Below are positions 43,315 to 53,050 of a DNA stretch of 64,000 nt, piece after piece (position 1 is the stretch's first letter; every line of letters begins with the position of its first letter). A model generated the notes under the pieces. That model ran no database searches. It was not told where the DNA came from and was given only the letters and a program-made list of their open reading frames with translations. Both the position numbers and the translations under genes were made by a program. This DNA comes from Planctomycetota bacterium (GTDB lineage: Bacteria > Planctomycetota > Planctomycetia > JALXBF01): assembly GCA_026991575.1 (NCBI GenBank), contig JALXBF010000049.1, positions 1-64,000 of the forward strand. The letters are read 5' to 3'.

Positions 43315-44598
43315 ATGTCCGTCTCCTTCCACCATACGACGTTAGACAACGGCCTGCAGGTTGTCGCCGAGGTGAATCCGCACGTGTACTCGGTGGCCGT
43401 GTCGTTCGTGGTCCGGACGGGCGCGCGTGACGAGCGACCTGAAGAATACGGCCTGGCCCACTTCCTGGAACACATGGCCTTCAAGGGCACCGAGCGCCGC
43501 TCGGCGGAGGACATCAACCGCGAATTCGACGAGATTGGTGCCCACTACAACGCAGCGACTTCCGAGGAACTGACCTCCTTCTACGCGGTCGTGCTGCCGG
43601 AGTTCCTGGCACGGGCCGTAGACCTGCTGGCCGACATCCTGCAACCGGCACTGCGGCCCGAAGATTTCGAGCTGGAAAAGCAGGTTATTCTCGAAGAGAT
43701 ACGCATGTACCAGGATCAACCCACCTGGACGCTCTACGACCGCGCGATCGAGACCTACTTCGCCGGTCACGATCTGGGGCACAGCGTCTTGGGTACGACA
43801 GCAACGGTCAGCAGCCTGACGGTTGAGCAGATGCGAGCCTACCACGCGGAACGCTACCGTGCCGGCAACATTGTTGTCTTCGCCACCGGCAACTTTGACT
43901 GGCCCGAGCTGCTCCAGCTCCTGGCGCAGCACTGCGGCCACTGGCCGGGCGGCAGGCCCAGGCGGAAGCTTACCGGCCATGCCCCCCAGCCGTTGGTGCG
44001 GGTGTTCCGCGACGACAAAGTCGAGCACGCCTATCTGGTTGGCATGTCGCCGGCTCCCCGAGCGGGAGACCCCCAGGCTCTGGCTGCTTCTTCGCTGGCG
44101 GCCGCCATCGGCGACAGCACTGGCAGCCGCCTGTTCTGGGAACTAATCGACCCCGGTCGGGCCGATTCTGCCGACTACGAACGCCATGCGTTCACCGACA
44201 CGGGTGCGTACATGGCGTACCTGAGCTGTGCGCCGGAACGGCTCCAGGAAAACGTCGAGACGCTGTTGAGAGTCTGCCGCGAGGTAGAAGAAAACGGCAT
44301 CGAAGAGGAGGAGCTCGACCGCGTGCGCAAGAAGTTTTCCTCGCAACTCGTTCGCTCCGCTGAACGCCCAATGGGACGCCTGCACCAGATCGCTTCCGAT
44401 TGGCTATACCGCGGGCTGTATCAACCAGTGGATGCGGCGTTGGAAGAGTACGACAGGATCGCCCTGGAACACGTCCGCATGTTGCTGCCGCATTATCGCC
44501 TGGTACCGGCCGCGTTCATCGGGCTGGGCCCGATCGATGAGACCGCCCTTCAACAACAGCTTGCGGGATACCGCACCGCGACGGCACCTGCCGGTTGA
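43315..44598 (+). CDS. M16 family zinc peptidase, active subunit
   Basis: A 427-residue member of the processing-peptidase family. HFLEH in GLAHFLEHMAFKGTERRSAEDI is the inverted zinc motif (HxxEH), and the distal Glu region FELEKQVILEEIRMYQD supplies the third ligand. The C-terminal homologous domain contains the RxxxY signature region around LFWELIDPGRADSADYERH. With the inactive 41967-43238 partner it likely forms the clamshell heterodimer that degrades short peptides or removes leader peptides. There is a 76-bp gap from the partner gene. Confidence 0.93.
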   Translation: MSVSFHHTTLDNGLQVVAEVNPHVYSVAVSFVVRTGARDERPEEYGLAHFLEHMAFKGTERRSAEDINREFDEIGAHYNAATSEELTSFYAVVLPEFLARAVDLLADILQPALRPEDFELEKQVILEEIRMYQDQPTWTLYDRAIETYFAGHDLGHSVLGTTATVSSLTVEQMRAYHAERYRAGNIVVFATGNFDWPELLQLLAQHCGHWPGGRPRRKLTGHAPQPLVRVFRDDKVEHAYLVGMSPAPRAGDPQALAASSLAAAIGDSTGSRLFWELIDPGRADSADYERHAFTDTGAYMAYLSCAPERLQENVETLLRVCREVEENGIEEEELDRVRKKFSSQLVRSAERPMGRLHQIASDWLYRGLYQPVDAALEEYDRIALEHVRMLLPHYRLVPAAFIGLGPIDETALQQQLAGYRTATAPAG

Positions 44599-44763
44599 CC
44601 GACTCGATCGCCCTCAGTGGCGTCAACCCGTCAGCCGCCCTTCTTCGGGCGGTGCGGCGCAGCCGCCGGCTGCGGTCTCCGCTGCATGCCCTCCGTGCTA
44701 CCATTGCCATGGAGGAAGCGGTAGGTCACGGTTCGCCACACGCCGACGGTGGTTCCAAGCACC

Positions 44764-45768
44764 ATGCCAGCGAACCTGACGCCTCAGTACCACAAAGCGG
44801 AAGAAGCGTACAAGCGGGCTCAGACCACGGAAGAGAAGCTGGCAGCTCTCCGCCAGATGCTGGCCACGATCCCGAAGCACAAGGGTACCGAGAAGCTCCA
44901 GGCCGATATCAAGAGCCGCATCCGGAAGCTCAAGGAAGAGCTGCAGCAAGAGCGCAAGAAGGGCAAACGGGGGGTAAGCTATCGCGTGCCCCGGGAGGGA
45001 GCGGGCCAGGTGGTGCTGATCGGGCCGCCGAACGTGGGCAAGAGCCGGCTGCTGGCTGCTTTGACGAGTGCCCACCCGGAAGTTGCCCCGTACCCGTTCA
45101 CCACACAGCGGCCTCAGCCGGGCATGATGCCCTGGCAGAACGTCGCGGTTCAGCTCGTTGACCTGCCGCCGGTTACGGACTCGTACCTGGAAGGCTGGAT
45201 CCCCGGCCTTATCCATGCAGCCGACGCTGCTGTGCTGGTGGCCGACCTGAGCAGCGATGACATGCTTGATGCCCTAGAGTCGTGTCTTGGCCGGCTGGAG
45301 CGGGCACGTATCTACTTGTGCACGGAGCCGGATCGCTTCCAGCAGCTGGCTGCCGGCAGCGACGGCACAATGTTTCTGAAGAAGAGCTTGTTGGCTGCCA
45401 ACAAGTTGGACGCTGCCGACGCCGGTGAGCGGTTGGAGTTGCTCAGGGAGGCCTACGGTGACCGGTTCGAGATCTTGCCGGTGTCGGCCGAGACGGCCGA
45501 AGGGTTGGGCACGCTGCGCGATCGGATCTATCAGTTTCTCAACGTCATCCGCGTCTACTCGAAGCCGCCCGGCAAGCCGGTCGATCGCGAGAAGCCGTTC
45601 ACCCTTCCGGCCGGCAGCACTGTCATGGACCTGGCCGAACACATCCACCGGGAGTTAGCCGCGAAGCTCAAGAGCGCGCGCGTCTGGGGGGAGGGCGTCT
45701 ACCCGGGTCAGCCGGTGAAACGGTCGCACGTGCTGCACGACGGGGACATCGTCGAGTTACATTTCTGA
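44764..45768 (+). CDS. DRG/OBG-like GTPase with C-terminal TGS domain
   Basis: A protein of 334 residues. An N-terminal coiled coil (about 1-70) precedes a G domain with G1 GPPNVGKS (about 82-89), a G3 that reads VDLPP rather than DxPG, and G4 ANKLD. A TGS domain (FTLPAGSTVMDLAEHIHREL...VLHDGDIVELHF) ends the protein. This matches archaeal and eukaryotic DRG proteins and their bacterial relatives, which bind ribosomes or tRNA-related partners. The ATG at 44764 is preferred over a GTG 15 bp upstream. Confidence 0.88.
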   Translation: MPANLTPQYHKAEEAYKRAQTTEEKLAALRQMLATIPKHKGTEKLQADIKSRIRKLKEELQQERKKGKRGVSYRVPREGAGQVVLIGPPNVGKSRLLAALTSAHPEVAPYPFTTQRPQPGMMPWQNVAVQLVDLPPVTDSYLEGWIPGLIHAADAAVLVADLSSDDMLDALESCLGRLERARIYLCTEPDRFQQLAAGSDGTMFLKKSLLAANKLDAADAGERLELLREAYGDRFEILPVSAETAEGLGTLRDRIYQFLNVIRVYSKPPGKPVDREKPFTLPAGSTVMDLAEHIHRELAAKLKSARVWGEGVYPGQPVKRSHVLHDGDIVELHF

Positions 45769-45912
45769 ACGCTTCGCAACGAAGCTCCGGGGAGATGGTC
45801 GGCAGAGTAGCGGCAAGAGGGGACAAGCCGCGAGACGCTGTCGCTGCGACCGATCGCCCTGGTGGCTTGAGACCGGCGAGCCCCTAGTGCTACGGGATCT
45901 GAGGAAGTGCCG

Positions 45913-46737
45913 ATGGCTGCACGAATCTTGATGTGTCGACCAGATCACTTTGGCATCGAGTACGAGATCAACCCCTGGATGAGTCGCCGTCGCGCAGCGG
46001 ACCGGCGGCGGGCCATGCAGCAGTGGCAAAGGCTGGTTGAATTGCTCGGCAGCCTCGGCGCGAGCATCGAGCTGATTGAACCGGTAGCCGGCCTGCCCGA
46101 CATGGTGTTCACGGCCAATGCAGGGCTCGTCTACAAGGACAGAGTGCTGTTATCCCGATTTCGGTACGACGTGAGGCAGCCGGAAGCGGAGCAGTTCGCG
46201 CGTTGGTTTCGCGAGCATGGCTTTCAGGTGGTCGAACTGCCTGAAGGGCACTACTTCGAAGGCGCTGGCGACGCCCTGTTCTGTGGGGAAACGCTGATCG
46301 GGGGCTACCTCTTCCGAAGCGACGTGCGCAGCCATCACTGGGTGGCCGAACAGCTTGGCTGCCCGCTGGTGGTTGCCGAGCTGATCAACCCGTACTTCTA
46401 CCACCTGGACACCTGCTTCTGCCCCCTGCGCCCCGGCTGCGCAGTCTGGTACCCGGAAGCGTTCGATCGTTACGGCAGGCTAGCGATCGAGCAGGCCGTA
46501 CCGGAACTGATCGAGGTGAACCAAGAGGAAGCCTATCGTTTCGCTTGCAACTCGGTTGTCGTCGGAGAGCACGTCATCACTCCGACCGGCTGCCCGCGCC
46601 TGCACCGTACGCTGCGGCTGTATGGGTTCGAGCCGCACGAGGTCGAGCTGACGGAGTTTCAGAAAGCCGGCGGCAGTGCAAAGTGCTTGACGCTCCGCCT
46701 GGACGGCGAGGACGCGGCAGCGTGGCGTACCGCTTAG
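45913..46737 (+). CDS. Amidinotransferase-superfamily enzyme, arginine dihydrolase (ArgZ)-like
   Basis: A 274-residue protein of the guanidino-group-modifying superfamily. It has MVFTANAGLVYKDRVLLSRF (Asn and Ala at about 68-71), the substrate-Glu/Asp region HYFEGAGDALF, the catalytic His in YFYHLDTCFCPL (near 164) and the nucleophilic Cys in GGSAKCLTLRL (near 258). The nearest well-known relatives are dimethylarginine dimethylaminohydrolases and the cyanobacterial arginine dihydrolase ArgZ/AgrE, which turns arginine into ornithine, CO2 and ammonia. GAGG 8 nt before the ATG supports the start. Together with the 39845 gene it would make a route from arginine to ornithine to proline. Confidence 0.85.
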   Translation: MAARILMCRPDHFGIEYEINPWMSRRRAADRRRAMQQWQRLVELLGSLGASIELIEPVAGLPDMVFTANAGLVYKDRVLLSRFRYDVRQPEAEQFARWFREHGFQVVELPEGHYFEGAGDALFCGETLIGGYLFRSDVRSHHWVAEQLGCPLVVAELINPYFYHLDTCFCPLRPGCAVWYPEAFDRYGRLAIEQAVPELIEVNQEEAYRFACNSVVVGEHVITPTGCPRLHRTLRLYGFEPHEVELTEFQKAGGSAKCLTLRLDGEDAAAWRTA

Positions 46738-47045
46738 TGCGGCGTGGGCGGGGAGAGCCTGGGCGCGCCGGTCCACGGCTGTACCGCGTGCCCCAGGGCA
46801 ATGCCGCCCCGCTGCCTCGCGGTCCGTCGCACCAGTGGCGGGCCGCCCGGTCGGCGCAGCAGGCGCTTGCCCGCTGATCGGCCCGTCGCGATCGGTACCT
46901 ACCGTCGCGGGCCGGCTACCGCTCCGCTCCTGCTGGCCGAACGGCACCGAGCGGTTCCAGACCGCATCGGCTGCCATCCGACCTTCACCGCGGCAAGAGC
47001 GGCTCCTACAATCAGCGGTCGTGCACCACGGAGGACAACATCCGG
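46738..47045 (+). other. Intergenic region before glgX
   Basis: No coding frame here has domain content. It contains the candidate promoter described next and a GGAGG at about 11 nt before the GlgX start. Confidence 0.5.
46984..47012 (+). promoter_or_regulatory. Candidate promoter of the glycogen/trehalose operon
   Basis: TTCACC (46984-46989) and TACAAT (47007-47012) lie 17 bp apart, 33 bp before the GlgX start codon. The match to consensus is moderate. Confidence 0.4.
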
Positions 47046-49229
47046 ATGCGTGTCTGGCCAGGGAGACCATACCCGCTGGGGGCAACTTGGGACGGTTCGG
47101 GCGTTAACTTCGCCCTGTTTTCCGAGCACGCCGAAGCGGTCGAACTATGCCTGTTTGATTCGCCCCGGGCGCAGCGCGAGTCGGTGCGGATCCGCATGCC
47201 TGAACGCACCCACATGGTCTTCCACTGCTACCTGCCCGATTGCCGCCCGGGTCAGCTGTACGGTTACCGCGTGTACGGTCCGTACGATCCGGCTAACGGG
47301 CACCGCTTCAATCCGAACAAGGTCGTGCTCGACCCGTACGCGAAAGCGATCGGTCGTGACTTGAAATGGTGTGATGAGCTGTTTGGCTACCGGGTGGGTC
47401 ACCCGGATGCGGACCTATCCTTCGATGACCGTGACAATGCCGCCTGGGCCCCGCTTGCGATGGTGATCGACGACTACTTCCCGTGGGGCTCGGACCGGCA
47501 CCCGCAGCGGCCATGGCACGAGACGGTAATCTACGAGCTGCACGTCAAGGGATTCACGAAGCTGATGCCGGGCATCCCAAAGAAGCTGCGCGGCACCTAC
47601 GCTGCGCTGGCTACCGAGACGGTAATCCGTTACTTGAAGGACCTGGGCGTTACGGCGGTGGAACTGATGCCGGTGCACCATCACGTCGATGACCGTCATC
47701 TGGTGGAACGTGGGCTGGTGAACTACTGGGGGTACAACACGCTGGCGTACTTCGCGCCCGACATGCGCTACTCGTCGTCCCGGTCACCGCGTGAGGCGGT
47801 GCGTCAGTTCAAGAACATGGTCAAGGCGCTGCATGCGGCGGGCATCGAGGTCATCCTGGACGTGGTTTACAACCACACGGCCGAAGGCAACGAGTTAGGG
47901 CCAACGTTATCGTTTCGTGGTATCGACAACGCAGCGTACTACCGGCTTGTGCCGGACAACAAGCGGTACTACATGGATTTCACCGGCTGCGGCAATACGC
48001 TAAACATGCAGCATCCCCGCGTCCTGCAACTCATCATGGACTCACTGCGCTATTGGGTCCTTGAGATGCATGTGGACGGGTTCCGCTTCGATCTGGCCAG
48101 TGCCCTTGCCCGCGAGCTATACGAGGTTGACAAGCTCGGTTCGTTCTTCGACATCATTCACCAAGACCCGGTGCTTTCGCAGGTGAAGTTGATCGCTGAG
48201 CCGTGGGACCTGGGCGAAGGGGGGTACCAGGTCGGCAATTTCCCGGTGCTCTGGACCGAGTGGAACGGCAAGTACCGCGACTGTGTCCGCCGCTACTGGC
48301 GTTGTGACCAGGGGGTGATGCCCGAGTTTGCCACGCGGCTGGCCGGTAGCAGCGACCTGTACGCCACTTCCGGTCGCCGGCCGTACGCCAGCATCAATTT
48401 CGTTACCTGCCACGACGGCTTCACGCTGGAAGATCTGGTCAGCTACAACCACAAGCATAACGAAGCCAACGGCGAACACAACCAGGATGGTGCCTGGGAC
48501 AACCTCAGCTGGAACTGCGGCGTGGAAGGCCCCACCGACGACCCGGAAATCCTTGCCCTGCGGGAGAAGCAGAAGCGGAACTTCATCCTCACACTCCTCT
48601 GTTCCCAGGGGGTGCCGATGCTGCGGGCCGGGGACGAGCTGAGCCACACGCAGCATGGCAACAACAACGCGTACTGCCAGGACAACGAAATCAGTTGGCT
48701 GAACTGGGAACTCGACGACCGTAAGCAACGGTTCTTCGAATTCGTACGCGAGGCGATCCGGTTACGCTGGGAGCAGCCGGTCCTGCGGAGACGCAAGTTT
48801 CTGAAAGGCGAAGTCGTGCCGCTGATCGGCCGCCGAGACGTCACGTGGCTTCATCCCAGTGGTGAGCCCATGGCGGACCAGCACTGGCACGACCCCCACC
48901 TGAAAGCACTCGGCATGCTCCTGGACGGCGAAGCGATCAACGACACCGACGAGCGCGGCATGCCGATCGTGGGCGACACGCTGCTGTTACTGTTCAACGG
49001 AGGCTCCGATCCCGTACGTTTTGTGCTCCCCAGAATGCACGAGCCGGGCCAGTGGTACTGGCGGTTGGCCAGCGTGCCGCGCCCACGGGCCCGTGCCCAC
49101 TGGCGGCCGGGTGAGCCGTTCCCGCTGGAGGCCCGCGCCGCGGTCGTCTTCCGCTGGGTACCCAAGCAGCCGGGCCGGTTCAAGTCCGACGAACACGGAC
49201 ATCAGGACGAGCCTTCGCAGGCGCCGTAG
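47046..49229 (+). CDS. glgX: Glycogen debranching enzyme GlgX (isoamylase type)
   Basis: A protein of 727 residues, the usual size. A CBM48 N-terminal domain ([22 protein letters not shown]) precedes a GH13_11 barrel. Catalytic residues are in [13 protein letters not shown] (nucleophile Asp) and [16 protein letters not shown] (acid Glu), with the third Asp in [15 protein letters not shown]. The isoamylase-type context [17 protein letters not shown] is present. It removes alpha-1,6 branches from glycogen. It is the first gene of a compact cluster and ends 23 bp before the GlgE start. Confidence 0.97.
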   Translation: MRVWPGRPYPLGATWDGSGVNFALFSEHAEAVELCLFDSPRAQRESVRIRMPERTHMVFHCYLPDCRPGQLYGYRVYGPYDPANGHRFNPNKVVLDPYAKAIGRDLKWCDELFGYRVGHPDADLSFDDRDNAAWAPLAMVIDDYFPWGSDRHPQRPWHETVIYELHVKGFTKLMPGIPKKLRGTYAALATETVIRYLKDLGVTAVELMPVHHHVDDRHLVERGLVNYWGYNTLAYFAPDMRYSSSRSPREAVRQFKNMVKALHAAGIEVILDVVYNHTAEGNELGPTLSFRGIDNAAYYRLVPDNKRYYMDFTGCGNTLNMQHPRVLQLIMDSLRYWVLEMHVDGFRFDLASALARELYEVDKLGSFFDIIHQDPVLSQVKLIAEPWDLGEGGYQVGNFPVLWTEWNGKYRDCVRRYWRCDQGVMPEFATRLAGSSDLYATSGRRPYASINFVTCHDGFTLEDLVSYNHKHNEANGEHNQDGAWDNLSWNCGVEGPTDDPEILALREKQKRNFILTLLCSQGVPMLRAGDELSHTQHGNNNAYCQDNEISWLNWELDDRKQRFFEFVREAIRLRWEQPVLRRRKFLKGEVVPLIGRRDVTWLHPSGEPMADQHWHDPHLKALGMLLDGEAINDTDERGMPIVGDTLLLLFNGGSDPVRFVLPRMHEPGQWYWRLASVPRPRARAHWRPGEPFPLEARAAVVFRWVPKQPGRFKSDEHGHQDEPSQAP

Positions 49230-49252
49230 CGGGGGTGCGGAGGAGAGAGAAC

Positions 49253-51304
49253 GTGAGCGGAATCGTCTGGCAACAACACAAACGACAGCCAGCCGCTGAG
49301 CGGCTTGTCGAACGGAACACTCAGGCCCCGCCGGCACGGGTCGTCATCGAAGCAGTTAGCCCCAGCGTCAACCACGGCCGCTTCCCGATCAAGCGGGTCG
49401 TGGGCGAATCGGTCACCGTTGAGGCAGACGTGTTCGCCGATGGCCACGACCGGCTGCGGGCTGTGTTGCAGTACCGCGCGGTTGGCGAACCGGTGTGGCA
49501 TGAAATCGAGATGGTTCCGCTGGGCAACGACCGCTGGCGAGCCGAGTTCACGGTCACCGAACTCGGCCAGTACGAGTACACGGTCGAAGGCTGGGTCGAT
49601 CGCTTCGGCTCGTGGCGCGATGCACTGAAGAAAAAGCTCGACGCCGGCCAGGACATTCGCTCTGAGTTGCTCGAAGGCGCGGCGCTAGTGCGCTCGGTCG
49701 CTACCGCTGCAGCCAGCACGGAAGACCGCACCTGGCTTCAGCAGCAGGCGACGCTCCTGGCCGACGAACAACTCTCCCCGACCAGCCGCGCCGATGCGGC
49801 GCTGAACCCGTTGCTTGAAGAGCGCATGCGGGCCAATGACCCACGCCCAGGGGCAGTCCGCTACGAACCGGTGCACCGCGTGCTGGTGGAACGCGTGCGG
49901 GCCCGTTACGGGGCGTGGTATGAGATGTTTCCCCGCTCAGCTGCGAACGAACCGGGGCGCCACGGTACATTCCGCGACGTCATCCGCCGCTTGCCGTACA
50001 TTCGCTACATGGGCTTCAACGTGCTGTACCTGCCGCCCATCCATCCGATCGGACGCACCAAGCGCAAGGGCAGGAACAACTCGCTGGTGGCCGGCCCGGA
50101 CGATCCGGGTAGCCCCTGGGCGATCGGGTCCGATGAGGGGGGACATACCGAGATCCATCCGCAACTGGGCACGCTGGACGACTTCCGCGCGCTGGTCGCT
50201 GCCGCTGCCGAACATGGTATCGAGATCGCCCTGGACCTCGCGTTTCAGTGCTCGCCCGATCATCCGTACGTTCGGGAACACCCCGAGTGGTTCCGCAAGC
50301 GACCGGACGGGTCGATCAAGTACGCCGAGAACCCGCCCAAGAAGTATGAGGACATCTATCCGTTGGACTTCGAATCCCCCGCCTGGCAGCAACTATGGCA
50401 GGAACTGAAGCGAGTTGTCCTGTTCTGGTGCAGCCAGGGGGTGCGAATCTTCCGCGTCGATAACCCGCACACAAAGCCGTTCGCCTTCTGGGAATGGCTG
50501 CTTTCCGAGGTGCGCCGGAGCTATCCGGACGTGATCTTCCTGTCGGAAGCGTTTACCCGCCCCAAGATCATGAAGTACCTGGCCAAGTGCGGCTTCTCTC
50601 AGTCGTACACCTACTTCACCTGGCGAAACACGAAGCAAGAACTGATCGAATACCTCACGGAGCTGACCCAAACTGAGATGCGCGAGTACTTCCGTCCCAA
50701 CCTCTTCGCCAACACGCCCGACATCCTGCACGCCTACCTTCAGCACGGCGGTCGACCGGCGTTCCAGGTGCGGGCAACGCTGGCAGCAACGCTGGCAGCG
50801 ACCTGGGGCATCTACGGCCCACCGTTTGAGCTTTGCGTCGCAGAGGCCGTTCCCGGCACGGAGGAGTACGTCAACTCCGAAAAGTACGAGATCCGCCACT
50901 GGGACCTGGACCGACCGGGCAACATCCGCGACTACATCGCTGTTCTCAATCAGATCCGCGACCAGAACCCCGCCCTGCAGTACAACTGGAACCTGCAGTT
51001 CCTGACCATCGACAACGAGCAGATGATCGCCTACGCGAAGGCCCTGCCGGACCGGTCCAACATCCTGGTCATGATCGTGAACCTGGATCCGTTTCACCGT
51101 CAGGGCGGCTGGCTTGAGTTGCCGTTGGAGCAGCTCGGCATCGCGGCGAACGCGCCCTTTGAGGTGCACGAGCTCATCGGCGACAGCCGCTTCTTCTGGC
51201 AGGGTGCACGACACTACTACGAACTGGACCCACATGTCTGCCCCGCTGCGATCTTGCGGATCCGTCCCACCGTGCGTACGGAACGGGATTACGAGTACTT
51301 CTGA
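49253..51304 (+). CDS. glgE: Alpha-1,4-glucan:maltose-1-phosphate maltosyltransferase GlgE
   Basis: A GH13_3 protein of 683 residues. The N-terminal beta domain (VKADVFADGHDRLRAV-like region at about 45-110) and the specific insert RHGTFRDVIRRLPYIRYMGF and PIGRTKRKGRNN identify GlgE. Nucleophile Asp is in IFRVDNPHTKPF and acid Glu in FLSEAFTRP. It elongates alpha-1,4-glucans using maltose-1-phosphate. The GTG at 49253 follows GGAGGAGAGAG. The maltokinase that makes its substrate is the next gene, with an overlapping TGATG. Confidence 0.95.
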   Translation: MSGIVWQQHKRQPAAERLVERNTQAPPARVVIEAVSPSVNHGRFPIKRVVGESVTVEADVFADGHDRLRAVLQYRAVGEPVWHEIEMVPLGNDRWRAEFTVTELGQYEYTVEGWVDRFGSWRDALKKKLDAGQDIRSELLEGAALVRSVATAAASTEDRTWLQQQATLLADEQLSPTSRADAALNPLLEERMRANDPRPGAVRYEPVHRVLVERVRARYGAWYEMFPRSAANEPGRHGTFRDVIRRLPYIRYMGFNVLYLPPIHPIGRTKRKGRNNSLVAGPDDPGSPWAIGSDEGGHTEIHPQLGTLDDFRALVAAAAEHGIEIALDLAFQCSPDHPYVREHPEWFRKRPDGSIKYAENPPKKYEDIYPLDFESPAWQQLWQELKRVVLFWCSQGVRIFRVDNPHTKPFAFWEWLLSEVRRSYPDVIFLSEAFTRPKIMKYLAKCGFSQSYTYFTWRNTKQELIEYLTELTQTEMREYFRPNLFANTPDILHAYLQHGGRPAFQVRATLAATLAATWGIYGPPFELCVAEAVPGTEEYVNSEKYEIRHWDLDRPGNIRDYIAVLNQIRDQNPALQYNWNLQFLTIDNEQMIAYAKALPDRSNILVMIVNLDPFHRQGGWLELPLEQLGIAANAPFEVHELIGDSRFFWQGARHYYELDPHVCPAAILRIRPTVRTERDYEYF

Positions 51305-52857
51305 TGGCCGACCGCGTCGCTAACCTGACAGAAGCCGTCCACCAGCGCACTGGACTGACGGCGGCGGACATCACGGAGCTGGCGACCGCTGAGCTGCCCA
51401 GTTTCCTGGAGCGGCAACGGTGGTTCGGAGGCAAGGCTCGGCGCATACGCAGCCTGAGCCCGGTAACCATCGTGCCACTGGCGGTCGAGCCGATCCCGAC
51501 CGTGCTCTGTGTGGTGCTGGTCCGCTACGAAACAGGCGCGCCGGATCACTACGCAGTGCCGCTGGCCCTTGCGCAGCCCGAACGGCTGCAAGTCGCGGTC
51601 GAAGACGCCCTGGCTTCGGTCCAGACCGCCCACGGCGAACTGCTGGTCTGCGACGGGCTGCCCGTGCCGGAAAGCCGAGCGGCACTCGTGGAAGCAATTC
51701 GCACTGGCGTGTTGTTCCGGGGAGAGGGCGGGGCCGTCCGTGGCTTCGTGACCGGGCCGGGCCGGCTAGTCCTGAACCGGGTGGATCCTACCGACTCGTT
51801 CGTCCCGTCACTGGAGCAAAGCAACAGCGCTGTCCTCTATGGCCGCGACGTGTTCCTGAAGCTGTTCCGCCGGCTAGTGCCCGGGCCCAACCCGGACGTT
51901 GAGGTGGGCCGGTTCCTGACGGAGGTTGCCGGCTTCAAGCAGGCGCCGGCCGTCTACGGGGGGCTGGAACTGTGCGTCGAAGGCTACGACGAACCGTGGA
52001 GCCTCGCTCTGGCACAGCAGGCCCTGAACAACGTGCGAGGCGATGCCTGGCAAGTGCTGGGCGAGCTCCTTCGCGATCGAGCCCGCCAGGACAGCCGCAT
52101 GGCCACGTGGCAGGAAACCTACCAGTTCGTCGAGGCGGTGGCTGACTGCACGGCAGCATTACACCGGGCGCTGGCATCAGGCACCCATGATCCGGCGTTT
52201 CGCCCGGTGGCCGCTGACGCGAGCTTCCTGGGCGAGTTGATTGGCCGCGTCGAGCGCGAATGCCGTGCGACTCTGGAGCTTCTGCGGGCAAGCCTTGGCG
52301 AACTGGGCAAATCCGAAGCGGCGTTAGCCAGGAGGCTGCTGGAACGAGCACCGCGGTTGCTCGCCGCCCTGGATCGTGCGCGGACCGCGCCCCTGCAAAC
52401 ACCCCCGCGGCGGATCCGGGTTCATGGAGACTACCACCTGGGCCAGCTCCTCGTGGACGAGCAGGGCAAGTTCTATGTCATCGACTTTGAAGGCGAACCG
52501 GCCCGGCCGCTTGCCGAGCGGCGCCGCAAGGAACTCGTCCTGAAGGACGTTGCGGGTCTTCTCCGATCCATTGACTATGCGGCGAATGCAGTGGCGTTCG
52601 ACTTGCCTGAGGCCGGCTCCGAGCTGACCGCGTGGGCGGACCGAGCAACGGCTCTGTTCTGGCAACGGTATCTGGCTGCGGTGAAGCGGCTGAGCCTGGT
52701 GCCACCGCAGCCACAGCAACAGGCGACGCTTCGCGCCGTGTACCTTATCGAGAAGGCTTGCTACGAACTGGTCTATGAGCTAAACAACCGTCCTGACTGG
52801 GTCCGGATCCCGTTGGCGGGTCTGAATAGAATCACGGAGATGCTGGACCCCAGTTGA
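51304..52857 (+). CDS. mak: Maltokinase (Mak/Pep2)
   Basis: A protein of 517 residues with aminoglycoside-phosphotransferase-like kinase fold. The catalytic loop is RIRVHGDYHLGQLLV and the metal site is FYVIDFEGEPARPLAERR, followed by KDVAGLLRSIDYAA, all typical for maltokinase. The N-terminal region (LPSFLERQRWFGGKAR) is the Mak cap domain. It phosphorylates maltose to maltose-1-phosphate for GlgE. In most species it is fused to trehalose synthase TreS; here it is free-standing, and no TreS is in the window. The start overlaps the GlgE stop. Confidence 0.95.
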   Translation: MADRVANLTEAVHQRTGLTAADITELATAELPSFLERQRWFGGKARRIRSLSPVTIVPLAVEPIPTVLCVVLVRYETGAPDHYAVPLALAQPERLQVAVEDALASVQTAHGELLVCDGLPVPESRAALVEAIRTGVLFRGEGGAVRGFVTGPGRLVLNRVDPTDSFVPSLEQSNSAVLYGRDVFLKLFRRLVPGPNPDVEVGRFLTEVAGFKQAPAVYGGLELCVEGYDEPWSLALAQQALNNVRGDAWQVLGELLRDRARQDSRMATWQETYQFVEAVADCTAALHRALASGTHDPAFRPVAADASFLGELIGRVERECRATLELLRASLGELGKSEAALARRLLERAPRLLAALDRARTAPLQTPPRRIRVHGDYHLGQLLVDEQGKFYVIDFEGEPARPLAERRRKELVLKDVAGLLRSIDYAANAVAFDLPEAGSELTAWADRATALFWQRYLAAVKRLSLVPPQPQQQATLRAVYLIEKACYELVYELNNRPDWVRIPLAGLNRITEMLDPS

Positions 52858-53050
52858 CGGACGGCCGCCTCACCGGGCTGCGCACCATGTCCGGGATGGC
52901 TGCCGAGACCGAACCGATCGGGTTTGACTCCTCTTCAGCCGCGGAGGGATTGTCCTGCGACCGGGCCGCAGGTCGACAGGCCAAGGGCGTTCCGATGAGA
53001 CAGCCGCAGGAGGATGGCGGCACGCTGGCCTTGGAGCATTGAGAGACGCT

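Noticed and set aside
50774-50800. 12-bp direct repeat in glgE
   Set aside because: It encodes the normal L-A-A-T-L stretch of GlgE without changing the expected length, so it is not a duplication event.
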